Shown piece after piece: positions 54,118-62,623 of a DNA stretch of 64,000 bases; within the stretch, counting starts at the first letter, position 1; each line of letters begins with the position of its first letter. Origin of the DNA: CAWJLS01 sp963843755 (lineage in GTDB: Bacteria > Acidobacteriota > Thermoanaerobaculia > Multivoradales > DATKCC01); assembly GCA_963843755.1 (NCBI GenBank), contig CAWJLS010000007.1, positions 1 through 64,000 of the forward strand. Direction: 5' to 3'. The notes beneath the pieces were generated by a model. That model saw nothing but the letters and a program-made list of their open reading frames with translations, made no database searches and was not told where the DNA came from. The position numbers and the translations under genes are program-made.

Positions 54118-54146
54118 TTGACAGGCGGGAAGGGGGCGTTTAGGCT
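54118..54146 (+). promoter_or_regulatory. Promoter of the aroDE-his operon
   Basis: TTGACA (54118-54123, a perfect -35) and TAGGCT (54141-54146) are separated by 17 bases. Transcription should start near 54153, 16 bases before the leader-peptide ATG. Upstream in-frame ATGs (such as 54112) are then outside the message. The stretch from 53942 to here shows nothing else. Confidence 0.75.
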
Positions 54147-54168
54147 GTCCGCGGTCTGGAACCCGATC

Positions 54169-54306
54169 ATGCCCGTCCGCACCGCATCCGCCGCCCCCGC
54201 CTCCGTCGCGCCCGTCCGGCTCGGCGCCGCCTCGATCGTCGAGGCTGCCGCCGCCGTGTGCGCGACCTGCTGGTGGCACGGCCGGGTGCATCACTACGGG
54301 CACTGA
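54169..54306 (+). CDS. His/aromatic-rich leader peptide of the aroDE-his operon
   Basis: A 45-codon frame begins at the first ATG of the predicted transcript. Residues 1-34 are alanine-rich and contain no His, Trp, Tyr or Phe. Residues 35-45 are WWHGRVHHYGH, then TGA. Thus two Trp, four His and one Tyr codon are packed in the last 11 positions, just before the pairing segments of the attenuator. Translation would stall there when charged tRNA-His (or tRNA-Trp/Tyr) is short. The ribosome site is weak (GGA about 10 bases upstream). The peptide itself has no expected function. Confidence 0.8.
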   Translation: MPVRTASAAPASVAPVRLGAASIVEAAAAVCATCWWHGRVHHYGH

Positions 54307-54400
54307 ACCGGGCCACGTCCCGGAGCCGACCCGGGACGCGAGACCGCCTCTACCAGCCAGCCTCCTTCCCGGGTCTTCGACCGACCTGGAAGGAGGTTTT
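54280..54400 (+). promoter_or_regulatory. Ribosome-mediated attenuator (segments A-F)
   Basis: Hand pairing finds six segments. A (54280-54289, over the His codons) pairs with B (54300-54314) through GTGC/GCAC and GGCCGG/CCGGGCC with small bulges. C (CGTCCCGG, 54316-54323) pairs perfectly with D (CCGGGACG, 54331-54338), loop 7. E (54361-54375) pairs with F (54388-54396) as the terminator. The alternatives are B:C (CCGGG 54308-54312 with CCCGG 54319-54323) and D:E (GACCCGGGA 54328-54336 with TCCCGGGTC 54367-54375, 9 perfect pairs). This is the scheme of enteric his attenuators: a stalled ribosome covers A, B:C and D:E form, and the operon is read. Confidence 0.75.
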
Positions 54401-54407
54401 CGATTTT
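54361..54407 (+). terminator. Attenuator terminator, also covering the aroDE Shine-Dalgarno
   Basis: CCTCCTTCC (54361-54369) pairs perfectly with GGAAGGAGG (54388-54396); after a one-base bulge five more pairs form, leaving a 7-base loop. TTTTCGATTTT follows. The right arm contains AAGGAGG (54390-54396), the ribosome site for the TTG at 54406, so the hairpin would block translation as well. Confidence 0.8.
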
Positions 54408-56073
54408 GGAGTCGACGGCAGGCCTCATCGCCACCCTCAGCCGGCTGCCCGAACCGGATGAGCCGGACGCGCTGGCCGCGCGCCTGGCCGCCCTGGCCGT
54501 CCCGCACGACGCGGTGGCGTTCGTCGAGGTGCGGGCGGACCGGGCGGGCTCCGGCGCTGGCTCCGGCGCTGATTCCGGCCCTGGCTCCGGCTTTGGGCAC
54601 GCCCTGCCGGAGGCCGCTCTCCGGACCCTCGAGGAGCGCTTCGCCGGGGAGCTGATCTACACCCTGAGGAGCCGCGCCGAAGGGGGCACCGGGCCCGACG
54701 ATCCGGTGGCCCGGGCCGCCCTGCTCGCCGCGGCCGGCCGTGACGACCGCTGGACCCTGGTCGACCTGGAGGCAGAGCGTGACCTGGTGCCGGCGGTGCT
54801 CGACGCGGTTCCGCCGAAGCGGCGCATCCTGTCCTGGCACGGTCCGGCGACCGACGCGGCGGCCCTGGAGCGCCGGTTCGACCGCATGGCGGAGACGCCG
54901 GCCCGCTTCTACAAGCTGATCCCGGCGGCGGTGGCGCCGGGGGAGGAGCTGGCGCCGCTCCTCCTGCTGCGGGCGCTGGGCGAGCGCGCCGGCTCGCGCC
55001 GTGAGGACGTGATCGCCTTCGCCTCCGGCGCGGCAGGCGTCTGGACCCGGCTGCTGGCGCCGCGTCTGGGCGCGCCGCTGGTCTTCGGGGCGTTTCCGGG
55101 CGACGCGCCGGGGGCGCCGGGCCAACCGTCGGTCGACCGCCTGATCGCGGACTACGGGCTGCCGGCGCTGCCCTCCGTCGAGACCCTGTTCGGCGTCATC
55201 GGCCGCCCGGTCGGCCACTCTCTCTCGCCGCGGATTCACAACCGGGCCTACCGGGCGCTCGGCATCCCGGCGCTCTACCTCGCCTTCCACGCCGAGCACT
55301 TCGGCGATTTCTGGCTCGAGGTGGTGGAGAGCGGCCTGCTCGACGGCCTCGGCTTTCCGCTCCGCGGCCTGTCGGTCACCACCCCGTTCAAGGAGCCGGC
55401 GCTGGCCGTGGCCGGCGTGTCGAGCCCGCGGACGGCGCCGATCGGCGCTGCCAACACCCTGGTCGAGCGCGACGGCGTCTGGGAGGCGGAGTCGACCGAC
55501 CCGGAAGGGGTGCTCCTGCCGCTCCGGGCGCTCGGCGTGGCGCTGGAAGGTTCGGAGGCGGCGGTCCTCGGCGCCGGCGGCGCCGGGCGCGCGGCGGTGG
55601 TCGGCCTCCTGGAGGCGGGGGCCGAGGTCACCCTGGTCAACCGGACCGAGGAGCGGGGGCGCCGGGCGGCGGAGACCCTGAAGGTGCCGTTCGTTCCCCT
55701 GGCGGGCTTCGCCGGGGCCGCGCCCGAACGCTTCCGGGTGGTGGTCCATGCCACCTCCCTCGGCCGGCAGGAGGGCGAGCCGTTGCCGTTCGATCCGGCC
55801 CTGCTGGCGCCGGACGCGGTCGTGGTCGACCTGGTCTACACCGACCGGCCGACGCCCCTGGTGACGGCGGTCCGTTCCTCCGGGCGCACCGCCGTCGACG
55901 GCCGCGAAGTCCTCCTCTCCCAGGCGCTCGAGCAGTTCCTCAGGATGACCGGCCGGGAGCTGCCGGTAGCGCTCGCCCGCCAGGCGCTCGGCATCCTCCC
56001 TCCTGAGCCCGGGGCGGCAGGTGCACCGTCCTCGCCCCAGCCGTCCTCCGACCGGCCCGGAGGGGCGCGATGA
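54406..56073 (+). CDS. Bifunctional 3-dehydroquinate dehydratase (type I) / shikimate dehydrogenase
   Basis: This fused enzyme carries out steps three and four of the shikimate pathway to aromatic amino acids. Residues about 1-235 are a type I dehydroquinase with VAFVEVRADR, the catalytic histidine in RILSWHGP and the Schiff-base lysine in ARFYKLIPAA. Residues about 255-530 are shikimate dehydrogenase with IGRPVGHSLSPRIHN, LSVTTPFKEP (catalytic Lys), GAANTLVERDG, STDPEG (catalytic Asp) and the NADP motif LGAGGAGRAAV. A Gly-Ser repeat expands the N-domain near residue 50. Start: TTG at 54406 with AAGGAGG nine bases upstream. It heads the histidine operon, joined to hisZ by ATGA. Confidence 0.92.
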   Translation: MESTAGLIATLSRLPEPDEPDALAARLAALAVPHDAVAFVEVRADRAGSGAGSGADSGPGSGFGHALPEAALRTLEERFAGELIYTLRSRAEGGTGPDDPVARAALLAAAGRDDRWTLVDLEAERDLVPAVLDAVPPKRRILSWHGPATDAAALERRFDRMAETPARFYKLIPAAVAPGEELAPLLLLRALGERAGSRREDVIAFASGAAGVWTRLLAPRLGAPLVFGAFPGDAPGAPGQPSVDRLIADYGLPALPSVETLFGVIGRPVGHSLSPRIHNRAYRALGIPALYLAFHAEHFGDFWLEVVESGLLDGLGFPLRGLSVTTPFKEPALAVAGVSSPRTAPIGAANTLVERDGVWEAESTDPEGVLLPLRALGVALEGSEAAVLGAGGAGRAAVVGLLEAGAEVTLVNRTEERGRRAAETLKVPFVPLAGFAGAAPERFRVVVHATSLGRQEGEPLPFDPALLAPDAVVVDLVYTDRPTPLVTAVRSSGRTAVDGREVLLSQALEQFLRMTGRELPVALARQALGILPPEPGAAGAPSSPQPSSDRPGGAR

Positions 56074-57203
56074 GGATCTCCGCCGCGCTGCCCCACGGCG
56101 TCAGCGCCCTGTTCGCCGACTCGGCCCGCCGCCGGCGGGCGCTCGAGACCGCCCTGGTCGACCGGCTGGAGCGGGCCGGTTTCGACGAGGTGGTGCTGCC
56201 GATCGTCGACTACCTGGAGCCGTACGAGCCGCTGCTGACCCCGGCCTCCCGGCGGGAGCTCTACCAGCTCATCGACCGGGACGGCGAGCTGCTCGCCCTG
56301 CGGGCCGACTTCACCCCCATGCTCGCCCGGCTGATCGCGCCGCGGCTCGACTCCCTGGAGCTGCCGCTGGCGGCCTTCTACCGCGGCGACGTGGTGCGTT
56401 TCCAGGAGGAGCGCCCGGGGCGCCTGCGCGAGCTCTACCAGCTCGGTGCCGAGCTCCTCGGGGTGCCGGGGGCCGAGGGCGAGGAGCGCATGCTCCGCCT
56501 CTTCCTCGCGCTGCTCGGCCGCGCCACCGACGGGGTGGGGCGGCGCCTCGACGTGGTACTGGGGGTCGCCGGCGCCCTCGACACCCTGCTGGACCGGCTG
56601 CTCGAGCGGACCGGTCGACAGGAGGGCGCCGCGGCGGGTGGGCCGCGCGCGCGCCGGGAGCTGACCGCCGCGCTGGCCCGCCGGGACCGGGACGCGATCC
56701 GCCGTCTGGCCGGGAAGGAGGGCGCCGGGCCGCTGCTGGCGGTGGCGGAGGAGGGGGTGCCGGAGGATCTGGAGGTGCTGGGCGCCGCCGCGCCGCGGGT
56801 CGAGGCGCTCCTCGCGCTCAGGGACCGGCTGGCCGAAGAGGCGGAGTCCGCCGAGGCGACCGCGGCGGCCCAGGAAGCCGAGCCGGCCGGCGACGGCGGT
56901 GTGCGGCTGACGGTCGACCTGGCCGAGTTCGCCGCCCTGGGAGCCGAACCGTCGGGTGGCACCTCCTCGGGCGGCACCCCCGAAGGCGAGGACGTGGTCT
57001 GGGGCCGCTCCTACTACGACGGCACGGTCTTCCGGGCCTATCTCGGCGGCAGCGCCCAGCCGATCGGCGGCGGCGGCCGCTACGACCGGCTGTTCCGGGA
57101 GCTCGGCGCCGAGGTGCCGGCGGTCGGCTTCTCCCTCGGCCTCGACCGCCTGAGCCAGGGTCTCCAGCCGGGGCCGGAGCCGGCGAGGGAGGCGGCGCCG
57201 TGA
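56070..57203 (+). CDS. hisZ: ATP phosphoribosyltransferase regulatory subunit
   Basis: HisZ is a histidyl-tRNA-synthetase-like protein without aminoacylation activity that forms the active, feedback-sensitive complex with short HisG. The 377-residue protein shows class II synthetase motifs: LPIVDYLEPYEPL, LRADFTPMLARLIAPRL and GRLRELYQLGAELLG, and the C-terminal GGGRYDRLFRELGAEVPAVGFSLGLDRL. Its start overlaps the aroDE stop (ATGA) and its stop overlaps hisG (GTGA). Being next to a short hisG decides HisZ over HisS. Confidence 0.93.
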   Translation: MRISAALPHGVSALFADSARRRRALETALVDRLERAGFDEVVLPIVDYLEPYEPLLTPASRRELYQLIDRDGELLALRADFTPMLARLIAPRLDSLELPLAAFYRGDVVRFQEERPGRLRELYQLGAELLGVPGAEGEERMLRLFLALLGRATDGVGRRLDVVLGVAGALDTLLDRLLERTGRQEGAAAGGPRARRELTAALARRDRDAIRRLAGKEGAGPLLAVAEEGVPEDLEVLGAAAPRVEALLALRDRLAEEAESAEATAAAQEAEPAGDGGVRLTVDLAEFAALGAEPSGGTSSGGTPEGEDVVWGRSYYDGTVFRAYLGGSAQPIGGGGRYDRLFRELGAEVPAVGFSLGLDRLSQGLQPGPEPAREAAP

Positions 57204-57853
57204 ACCGCCCGCTCCACCGCGGCCGCCCCATCCGCCTCGCCCTGGGCAAGGGGCGCAACTTGGCCGTCGCCCTCGACGGCTTCCGGCGCGCCGGGCTCGC
57301 CCTCGCCGAGCTGGACGGCCCGCGCCGTCGTCTCATCCTGCCGGCGCCGGAGGACGGCCTGGAGGTGCTGCTCCTGAAGGACGCCGACGTGCCGCTCTAC
57401 GTGACCTACGGCACGGCCGACCTGGGGGTCGTCGGCAGCGACCTGCTGTCGGAGTCCGACGGCGACCTGCTGGTGCCGGCCCGCTTCCGGGCGGGGCGCT
57501 CGCGCATGTCGCTGATCGGCCGCCCCGGCGCCCTGCCGCGGCCCGGCAGCCAGGTGCGGCTGGCGACCAAGTACCCGCGGACGGCGCGGCGCATCGTCGC
57601 CCCCCGGCCGTGGGGGGCGGAGATCCTCCGGCTTTCGGGCTCGGTCGAGCTGGCGCCGCTGCTCGACCTGGCGGAGCTGGCGCTCGACATCGTCCAGACC
57701 GGCGGCACGCTCCGCGAGAACGGGCTGGTGGAGCTCGAGGCGGTGGAGGAGGTGGCCCCCTGCCTGGTGGCCAACCGGGCCTCGTTTCTGCGCCACCGGC
57801 GGTGGATCAACGACCTGGTACGGCGTCTGGAGGAGACGGAGGTGGCGGCATGA
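57200..57853 (+). CDS. hisG: ATP phosphoribosyltransferase, short form
   Basis: HisG joins ATP and PRPP in the first step of histidine synthesis. The 217-residue length marks the short form that lacks the regulatory domain and needs HisZ. IRLALGKGRNLAVAL opens the domain; YGTADLGVVGSDLL and the PRPP loop region ALDIVQTGGTLRENGL are clear. It starts at the GTG in the overlap with hisZ and ends in an ATGA overlap with hisD. Confidence 0.95.
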   Translation: MNRPLHRGRPIRLALGKGRNLAVALDGFRRAGLALAELDGPRRRLILPAPEDGLEVLLLKDADVPLYVTYGTADLGVVGSDLLSESDGDLLVPARFRAGRSRMSLIGRPGALPRPGSQVRLATKYPRTARRIVAPRPWGAEILRLSGSVELAPLLDLAELALDIVQTGGTLRENGLVELEAVEEVAPCLVANRASFLRHRRWINDLVRRLEETEVAA

Positions 57854-59235
57854 AGAGTCCGTTACGGGTGGTCAAGGCGGGTTCGCGCCCCGGCCGGAAG
57901 GCGCTCCGGCGCCTGGTCGACCGGGCGGACACGGTGCTCGACCGGCGCACCGTGGCGCGGGCGCGCAAGCTCGTCGAGCGGGTGCGCAAGCAGGGCGACC
58001 GGGCCCTGCTGGAGGCGGTGGAGTCTCTCGACGGCCTGGCCGTGGAGTCGGTCGCCGCGCTGGGGCTGGCCGGCGAGTCGCCACACGACGAACGCCTGCC
58101 GGAAGGGTTCGCCGAAGCGCTCGAGGCGTCGATCGCCGCGGTCGAGCGCTTCCACCGCCCCCAGGTCCACGACGGCTACCTCCTGGAGGTCGACGGGGTG
58201 GCGCTCGAGGAGCGGCGGACGCCGCTCGCGCGGGTCGGGATCTACGTCCCCGGCGGCCGGGCGAGCTACCCCTCGACGGTGGTGATGACGGCGGTGCCGG
58301 CGCGCCTCGCCGGCGTTCGGGAGATCGTCGTCGCCACGCCGCCGGCCGCCCTGCTCGCCCAGACTCCGGCCGGGGCGGCGCTCCGCCACACCCTCCGCCG
58401 GCTGGGGATCGACGAGATCTGGGGCATGGGCGGTGCCCACGCGGTGGCGGCCCTGGCCTACGGCACGGAGACGATCCGCCGGGTGGACAAGATCGTCGGC
58501 CCGGGCAACGCCTGGGTGACCGCCGCCAAGAGCCTGGTGGCGGGCGCGGTGGCCATCGACGGGGTGGCCGGGCCGTCCGAGGTGGTGATCGTGGCCGACC
58601 GGTCCCAGCTCGGAGACGGTGCGGAGAGCGGGCTCGGCGGCGGGGCCGAACGGATCGCGGCCGATCTGCTGGCCCAGGCGGAGCACGACCCGCGGGCGGC
58701 GGCGGTCCTGATCACCGACAGCGCGAAGCTGGCCAAGGCGGTCGCCCGGGCGGCGGCCACGGCCCTGGAGGAGCTGGCCGGCCAGCCGGCGGGTGCCACC
58801 GCGGGTGAGGCCCTGGAGCGCTACGGCGCCGCCTTCGTCGTGCCTGCGATCGAGGATGCCGTGCCGCTGCTCGAGGCGATCGCCCCCGAACACCTTCAGC
58901 TCGTCGGCCCCCGGGCCGAGGCGCTGGCGGAGCAGCCCTTGCCGGCGGGGGCGATCTTCGTCGGCACCGACACGCCGGAGGTGTTCGGCGACTACGTGGC
59001 CGGACCGAGTCACGTGCTGCCCACCTGCGGCACCGCCCGTTTCGCCTCCGCCCTCGGGGTCGAGGACTTCGTCCGCCGGAGCCACGTGGTGCGCTACACC
59101 GAGGCCGCCGCCCGGCGGGCCGCTCCGGTGGCCGCGGCGCTGGCCGACGCCGAGGGGCTGCCGGCCCACGCCCGGGCCGCCCGGCTGCGGGCCGACCCAG
59201 CGCTCGGCGGAACCGGCGGGGAGGTGGCGTCGTGA
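57850..59235 (+). CDS. hisD: Histidinol dehydrogenase
   Basis: HisD is the zinc enzyme that oxidises histidinol to histidine in two NAD-dependent steps. The 461-residue protein has GIYVPGGRASYPSTVVM, GMGGAHAVAALAYGTETI, DKIVGPGNAWVTAAK, GVAGPSEVVIVAD, LLAQAEHDPRA and the catalytic EHLQL. It starts at the ATG in ATGA and its stop overlaps hisC. A short insert (GDGAESGLGGGAE) lies before the QAEHD motif. Confidence 0.96.
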   Translation: MKSPLRVVKAGSRPGRKALRRLVDRADTVLDRRTVARARKLVERVRKQGDRALLEAVESLDGLAVESVAALGLAGESPHDERLPEGFAEALEASIAAVERFHRPQVHDGYLLEVDGVALEERRTPLARVGIYVPGGRASYPSTVVMTAVPARLAGVREIVVATPPAALLAQTPAGAALRHTLRRLGIDEIWGMGGAHAVAALAYGTETIRRVDKIVGPGNAWVTAAKSLVAGAVAIDGVAGPSEVVIVADRSQLGDGAESGLGGGAERIAADLLAQAEHDPRAAAVLITDSAKLAKAVARAAATALEELAGQPAGATAGEALERYGAAFVVPAIEDAVPLLEAIAPEHLQLVGPRAEALAEQPLPAGAIFVGTDTPEVFGDYVAGPSHVLPTCGTARFASALGVEDFVRRSHVVRYTEAAARRAAPVAAALADAEGLPAHARAARLRADPALGGTGGEVAS

Positions 59236-60392
59236 GCGGCCGCCGATCCACTCCGCCGCCGGCGCTCGACGCGGTGCGTGACGAAGTGCGCGCGCTGACC
59301 GCCTACCACCTGGAGCAGAGCCCCTACCGGTTCAAGCTCGACCAGAACGAGTCCCCCTGGGAGCCGCCGCGGGCGCTCAAGGAGCGGGTCGCCCGGCAAC
59401 TGATCGACGCCCGCTGGGCCGAGTACCCGAGCTTCCACGGCGACGAGCTGCGGGCCGATCTCGCCGCGCGCTTCGACTGGCCGGTCGAGGGCGTCCTGGT
59501 CGGCAACGGCTCGAACGAGCTGCTCGGCGCCACCGTCGAGGCCCTGCTCGGCCCGGGGCGGGAGCTCCTGGGCGCGGTACCCAGCTTCAGCGTCTACGGC
59601 CTGCTGGTGGTCCGGGCCGGCGGCGTCGCCCGGTTCCTCGGGCCGCGGCCGGACCTCCGGCTGCCGGTCGACGAGCTGCTCGAGGAGGCGCGGCGCCGGC
59701 CGGAGCGTCCGCTGCTCCTGTGCACGCCGAACAACCCGACCGGCGAGGCGCTGGCGCCCGCGGTGGTGGCGGAGCTCGCCGAGGCCCTCGACGCGCCGTT
59801 CCTGCTCGACGGCGCCTACTGCGAGCTCGCCGGCCACGACTACCGGCCGCTCCTCGACACCCATCCGAACCTCCTCTTCTTTCGAACCTTCTCGAAGGCG
59901 TGGGCCGTGGGTGGTCTGCGGCTCGGCTTCGTGCTCGGCCACCCGGACCTGGTGCGCGAGGTCTGCAAGGTGAAGGCGCCGTACAACCTGAGCCGGGCGA
60001 GCCTGATCGCGGCGCGCGAGGTGCTGGCCGCGGAGCCGTCGACCCGGCGGCGGGTGCGGGCGCTGGTGGCGCTGCGGAGCGAGTGGGAGGCGATGCTCTC
60101 CCGGGCGGTGCCGCGCTGGGGGCTCGAGGTCTTCCCGTCGGAGGCCAACTTCGTGCTGGTCCGCTTCGGCGCGGACGCGGCCGGGCGCGCCCGGGCCCGG
60201 CGGGTGTTCGACGGCCTGGCCGCCCGGGGCATCCTGGTGCGCGACTTCGACCGGGCGCCGGGCTGTGCCGGCTGCCTGCGCTTCTCGGTCGGAGGCCGGC
60301 GGGCGCTGCGGGCGGTGCGCGCGGCGCTCGAGGAGATCGCGGCCGAGGAGGAGGGCACCCGCAGCAGGGAGCGAGAGGAGACCGGATCGTGA
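59232..60392 (+). CDS. hisC: Histidinol-phosphate aminotransferase
   Basis: HisC is a PLP enzyme that converts imidazole-acetol phosphate to histidinol phosphate. The 386-residue protein has KLDQNESPWEPP, VGNGSNELLGATVEALL, TPNNPTGEAL, LDGAYCELAG and the PLP lysine in RTFSKAWAVGGLRLGF. It starts at a GTG overlapping hisD and its stop overlaps hisB. The C-terminal 20 residues are Glu/Arg-rich. Confidence 0.95.
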   Translation: MSGRRSTPPPALDAVRDEVRALTAYHLEQSPYRFKLDQNESPWEPPRALKERVARQLIDARWAEYPSFHGDELRADLAARFDWPVEGVLVGNGSNELLGATVEALLGPGRELLGAVPSFSVYGLLVVRAGGVARFLGPRPDLRLPVDELLEEARRRPERPLLLCTPNNPTGEALAPAVVAELAEALDAPFLLDGAYCELAGHDYRPLLDTHPNLLFFRTFSKAWAVGGLRLGFVLGHPDLVREVCKVKAPYNLSRASLIAAREVLAAEPSTRRRVRALVALRSEWEAMLSRAVPRWGLEVFPSEANFVLVRFGADAAGRARARRVFDGLAARGILVRDFDRAPGCAGCLRFSVGGRRALRAVRAALEEIAAEEEGTRSREREETGS

Positions 60393-61084
60393 CCGAACGC
60401 CGCCGACGGACCGCCACCGTGGAGAGGAAGACCGGGGAGACGGAGATCGCCTTGCGGCTCGATCTGACCCCGGATCTGGACCAGGAGCCGGCCCCGGCGG
60501 GCGGCTCCACGGGAGCCGCGGGGGTCCTCGCGGGGATCGACGTGCCGGACGGCTTCTTCGGCCACATGCTCGACGCGCTCGCCACCCACGGCGGCCTGGG
60601 GCTGGCGGTCCGGGCCCGCGGCGACGTCCACGTCGACCTGCACCACACGGTCGAGGACGTGGGGCTCGCCCTGGGGGAGGCGTTGCGCGAAGCGCTCGGC
60701 GAGCGCCGCGGCGTCGTCCGCTTCGCCACCGCCCACGTGCCCCTGGACGAGGCACTCGCCCGGGCGGTGGTCGACCTCTCCGGCCGCGGCTTCCTGGTCT
60801 ACACCGAGCCGGAGGAGCTGACCGGCGCCTGGGTCACCCGCTCGTTTCCGCTCACCCTGGTGGTCGACTTCTTCCAGGCCGTGGCCGACCGGGGGCGGAT
60901 CACCCTCCACCTGGACGTGCTCCGCGGCCGCAACCCCCATCACGTGGCCGAGGCGGCGTTCAAGGCGGTGGCGGTGGCGCTCCGCCAGGCGGTGGCGCTG
61001 CGCACGCCCGGCGGCGCAGACGGTCCGGGATCGAGCGCCGGAGGGATCGAGGTGCCGAGCACGAAAGGGACCCTGTCGTCATGA
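60389..61084 (+). CDS. hisB: Imidazoleglycerol-phosphate dehydratase
   Basis: HisB removes water from imidazoleglycerol phosphate. The 231-residue single-domain enzyme lacks the N-terminal phosphatase of the enteric fusion. Metal-binding histidine motifs are GFFGHMLDALATHG, DLHHTVEDVGLALG and RGRNPHHVAEAAFK. It has a short Pro/Gly-rich insert near residue 35. It starts at a GTG overlapping hisC and ends in an ATGA overlap with hisH. Confidence 0.95.
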   Translation: MTERRRRTATVERKTGETEIALRLDLTPDLDQEPAPAGGSTGAAGVLAGIDVPDGFFGHMLDALATHGGLGLAVRARGDVHVDLHHTVEDVGLALGEALREALGERRGVVRFATAHVPLDEALARAVVDLSGRGFLVYTEPEELTGAWVTRSFPLTLVVDFFQAVADRGRITLHLDVLRGRNPHHVAEAAFKAVAVALRQAVALRTPGGADGPGSSAGGIEVPSTKGTLSS

Positions 61085-61857
61085 GCGAGACGAGCGAGCT
61101 TGCCGTGGGCCGGCCGATCCGGGCGACGGTGATCGATGCCGGCGTCGGCAACCTGGCCAACCTGGTCCGCGCGCTGCGGGTCGCCGGGACGGGTCCGCCC
61201 GGTGGGGGCGCGCCTCTCGCGCCTCCCGCGCCTCCTGAGATCGAGGTGACCGAGGACCCGGAACGGGTCGCCGCGGCCCGCTGCCTGGTGCTCCCCGGCG
61301 TCGGCGCCTTCGCCCCGCCGCGCGAGCGTCTGCGCCAGAGCGGCCTGGAGCAGGCCTTGCGCGCCGCCCTCGACGACGGCGCCTGGCTGCTCGGCGTCTG
61401 CGTCGGCTTCCAGCTCCTGTTCGACGAGAGCGAGGAGTTCGGCCGGACGGAAGGGCTCGGTCTGCTCTCCGGCCGGGTGACCCGCCTGCCGGCCGGCGTG
61501 CCGGTCCCCCACATCGGCTGGAACGCCCTCCACCACCTGGCGGACCACCCGCTCCTGGGGCGCCACGACCAGCACGCCCGGCGCGCCCACCGCGCCGAGG
61601 CCCCGCCGGGCGGCCCGTTCTCGACGGTGCCGATCCCCGAAGGGAGCCACGTCTACTTCGTCCACACCTACGCCGTCGAGGGGGCGGCGGAGGGGCAGAT
61701 CCTCGCCCGCGCCACCCACGGCCGCGACTTTCCCGCTGTCGCCGGCCGAGGCCGTGTCCTCGGCACCCAGTTCCACCCGGAGAAGAGCGGCCCGATCGGG
61801 CTCGCCCTGCTCGCCCACTACCTGGAGATCGCCCATGGAGCTCCTGCCAGCAATTGA
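61081..61857 (+). CDS. hisH: Imidazole glycerol phosphate synthase, glutaminase subunit
   Basis: HisH releases ammonia from glutamine and feeds it to HisF. The 258-residue protein is longer than usual (about 200) because of low-complexity inserts (GTGPPGGGAPLAPPAPP and an Arg/His/Ala-rich stretch). The triad is intact: Cys in LLGVCVGFQLLFDES, and His and Glu in LGTQFHPEKSG. DAGVGNLANLVRAL opens it. Its end overlaps hisA by 23 bases. Confidence 0.94.
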   Translation: MSETSELAVGRPIRATVIDAGVGNLANLVRALRVAGTGPPGGGAPLAPPAPPEIEVTEDPERVAAARCLVLPGVGAFAPPRERLRQSGLEQALRAALDDGAWLLGVCVGFQLLFDESEEFGRTEGLGLLSGRVTRLPAGVPVPHIGWNALHHLADHPLLGRHDQHARRAHRAEAPPGGPFSTVPIPEGSHVYFVHTYAVEGAAEGQILARATHGRDFPAVAGRGRVLGTQFHPEKSGPIGLALLAHYLEIAHGAPASN

Positions 61858-62623
61858 TCTGCGCCGAGGCCGCGTGGTCCGCCTGACCCGCGGCGACGAC
61901 ACCGCGCGCACCGTCTACTCCGACCGGCCGGAGGAGGTGCTGGGCGGCCATGTCGCGGCCGGCGCCGGCCGGGTCCACGTGGTCGACCTCGACGCCGCCT
62001 TCGGCGAGCCGCCCCAGCGCGACCTGGTCGCCGCCCTGGTCGCCCGCTTCGGCCGGCTGGCGACCCTGCTCGACGGCGACTCCGGGCTGCAGCTCGGCGG
62101 CGGCCTGCGGACGCCGGACGACGTCGCCTGGGCGCTCGAGACCGCCGGCTGTGCCCGGGCGGTGATCGGCTCCATGGTCGGGCGCGATCCGGACGGCTTC
62201 GCCCGGCTGGCGGAGCGCTACCCCGGACGGCTGGTGCCGGCCCTCGACGTCGAGAACGGCGCGGTCCGGCTGGCCGGCTGGCGCGAGCGCTCCGACTGGT
62301 CGCTCGAGAGCCTGTGCGCCCACCTGCGCGGCCTGCCGTGCCCGGCGATCCTGGTCACCGACGTGAGCCGGGACGGCACCCTCGACGGCCCCAACCTGGG
62401 GCTCGCCGAGCGGGTCGCCGACGCCTCCGGCATGCCGGTGCTCCTCTCCGGCGGAGTCCGGTCGCTGGACGACCTGGAGGCGGCGCGGGAGACGCCCGGC
62501 ATCGCCGGCGCGGTGGTCGGCAAGGCGCTCTACGAGGGGCTGTTCACCGTCCAGGAGGCCCTGGCCGCCAGCCGCGGCCTGCCGCGCCACCAGCGGCGTT
62601 CGCGGCACGGGGTGGCGGTGTGA
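61835..62623 (+). CDS. hisA: ProFAR isomerase
   Basis: HisA is a (beta/alpha)8-barrel that opens the ribose ring of ProFAR to PRFAR. The 262-residue protein has the catalytic Asp in LPAIDLRRGRVVRLTRGD, LQLGGGLRTPDDV, the second Asp in LVTDVSRDGTLDGPN and the phosphate loop LLSGGVRSLDDL. The ATG at 61835 lies inside hisH. The stop overlaps the hisF GTG. Confidence 0.95.
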   Translation: MELLPAIDLRRGRVVRLTRGDDTARTVYSDRPEEVLGGHVAAGAGRVHVVDLDAAFGEPPQRDLVAALVARFGRLATLLDGDSGLQLGGGLRTPDDVAWALETAGCARAVIGSMVGRDPDGFARLAERYPGRLVPALDVENGAVRLAGWRERSDWSLESLCAHLRGLPCPAILVTDVSRDGTLDGPNLGLAERVADASGMPVLLSGGVRSLDDLEAARETPGIAGAVVGKALYEGLFTVQEALAASRGLPRHQRRSRHGVAV

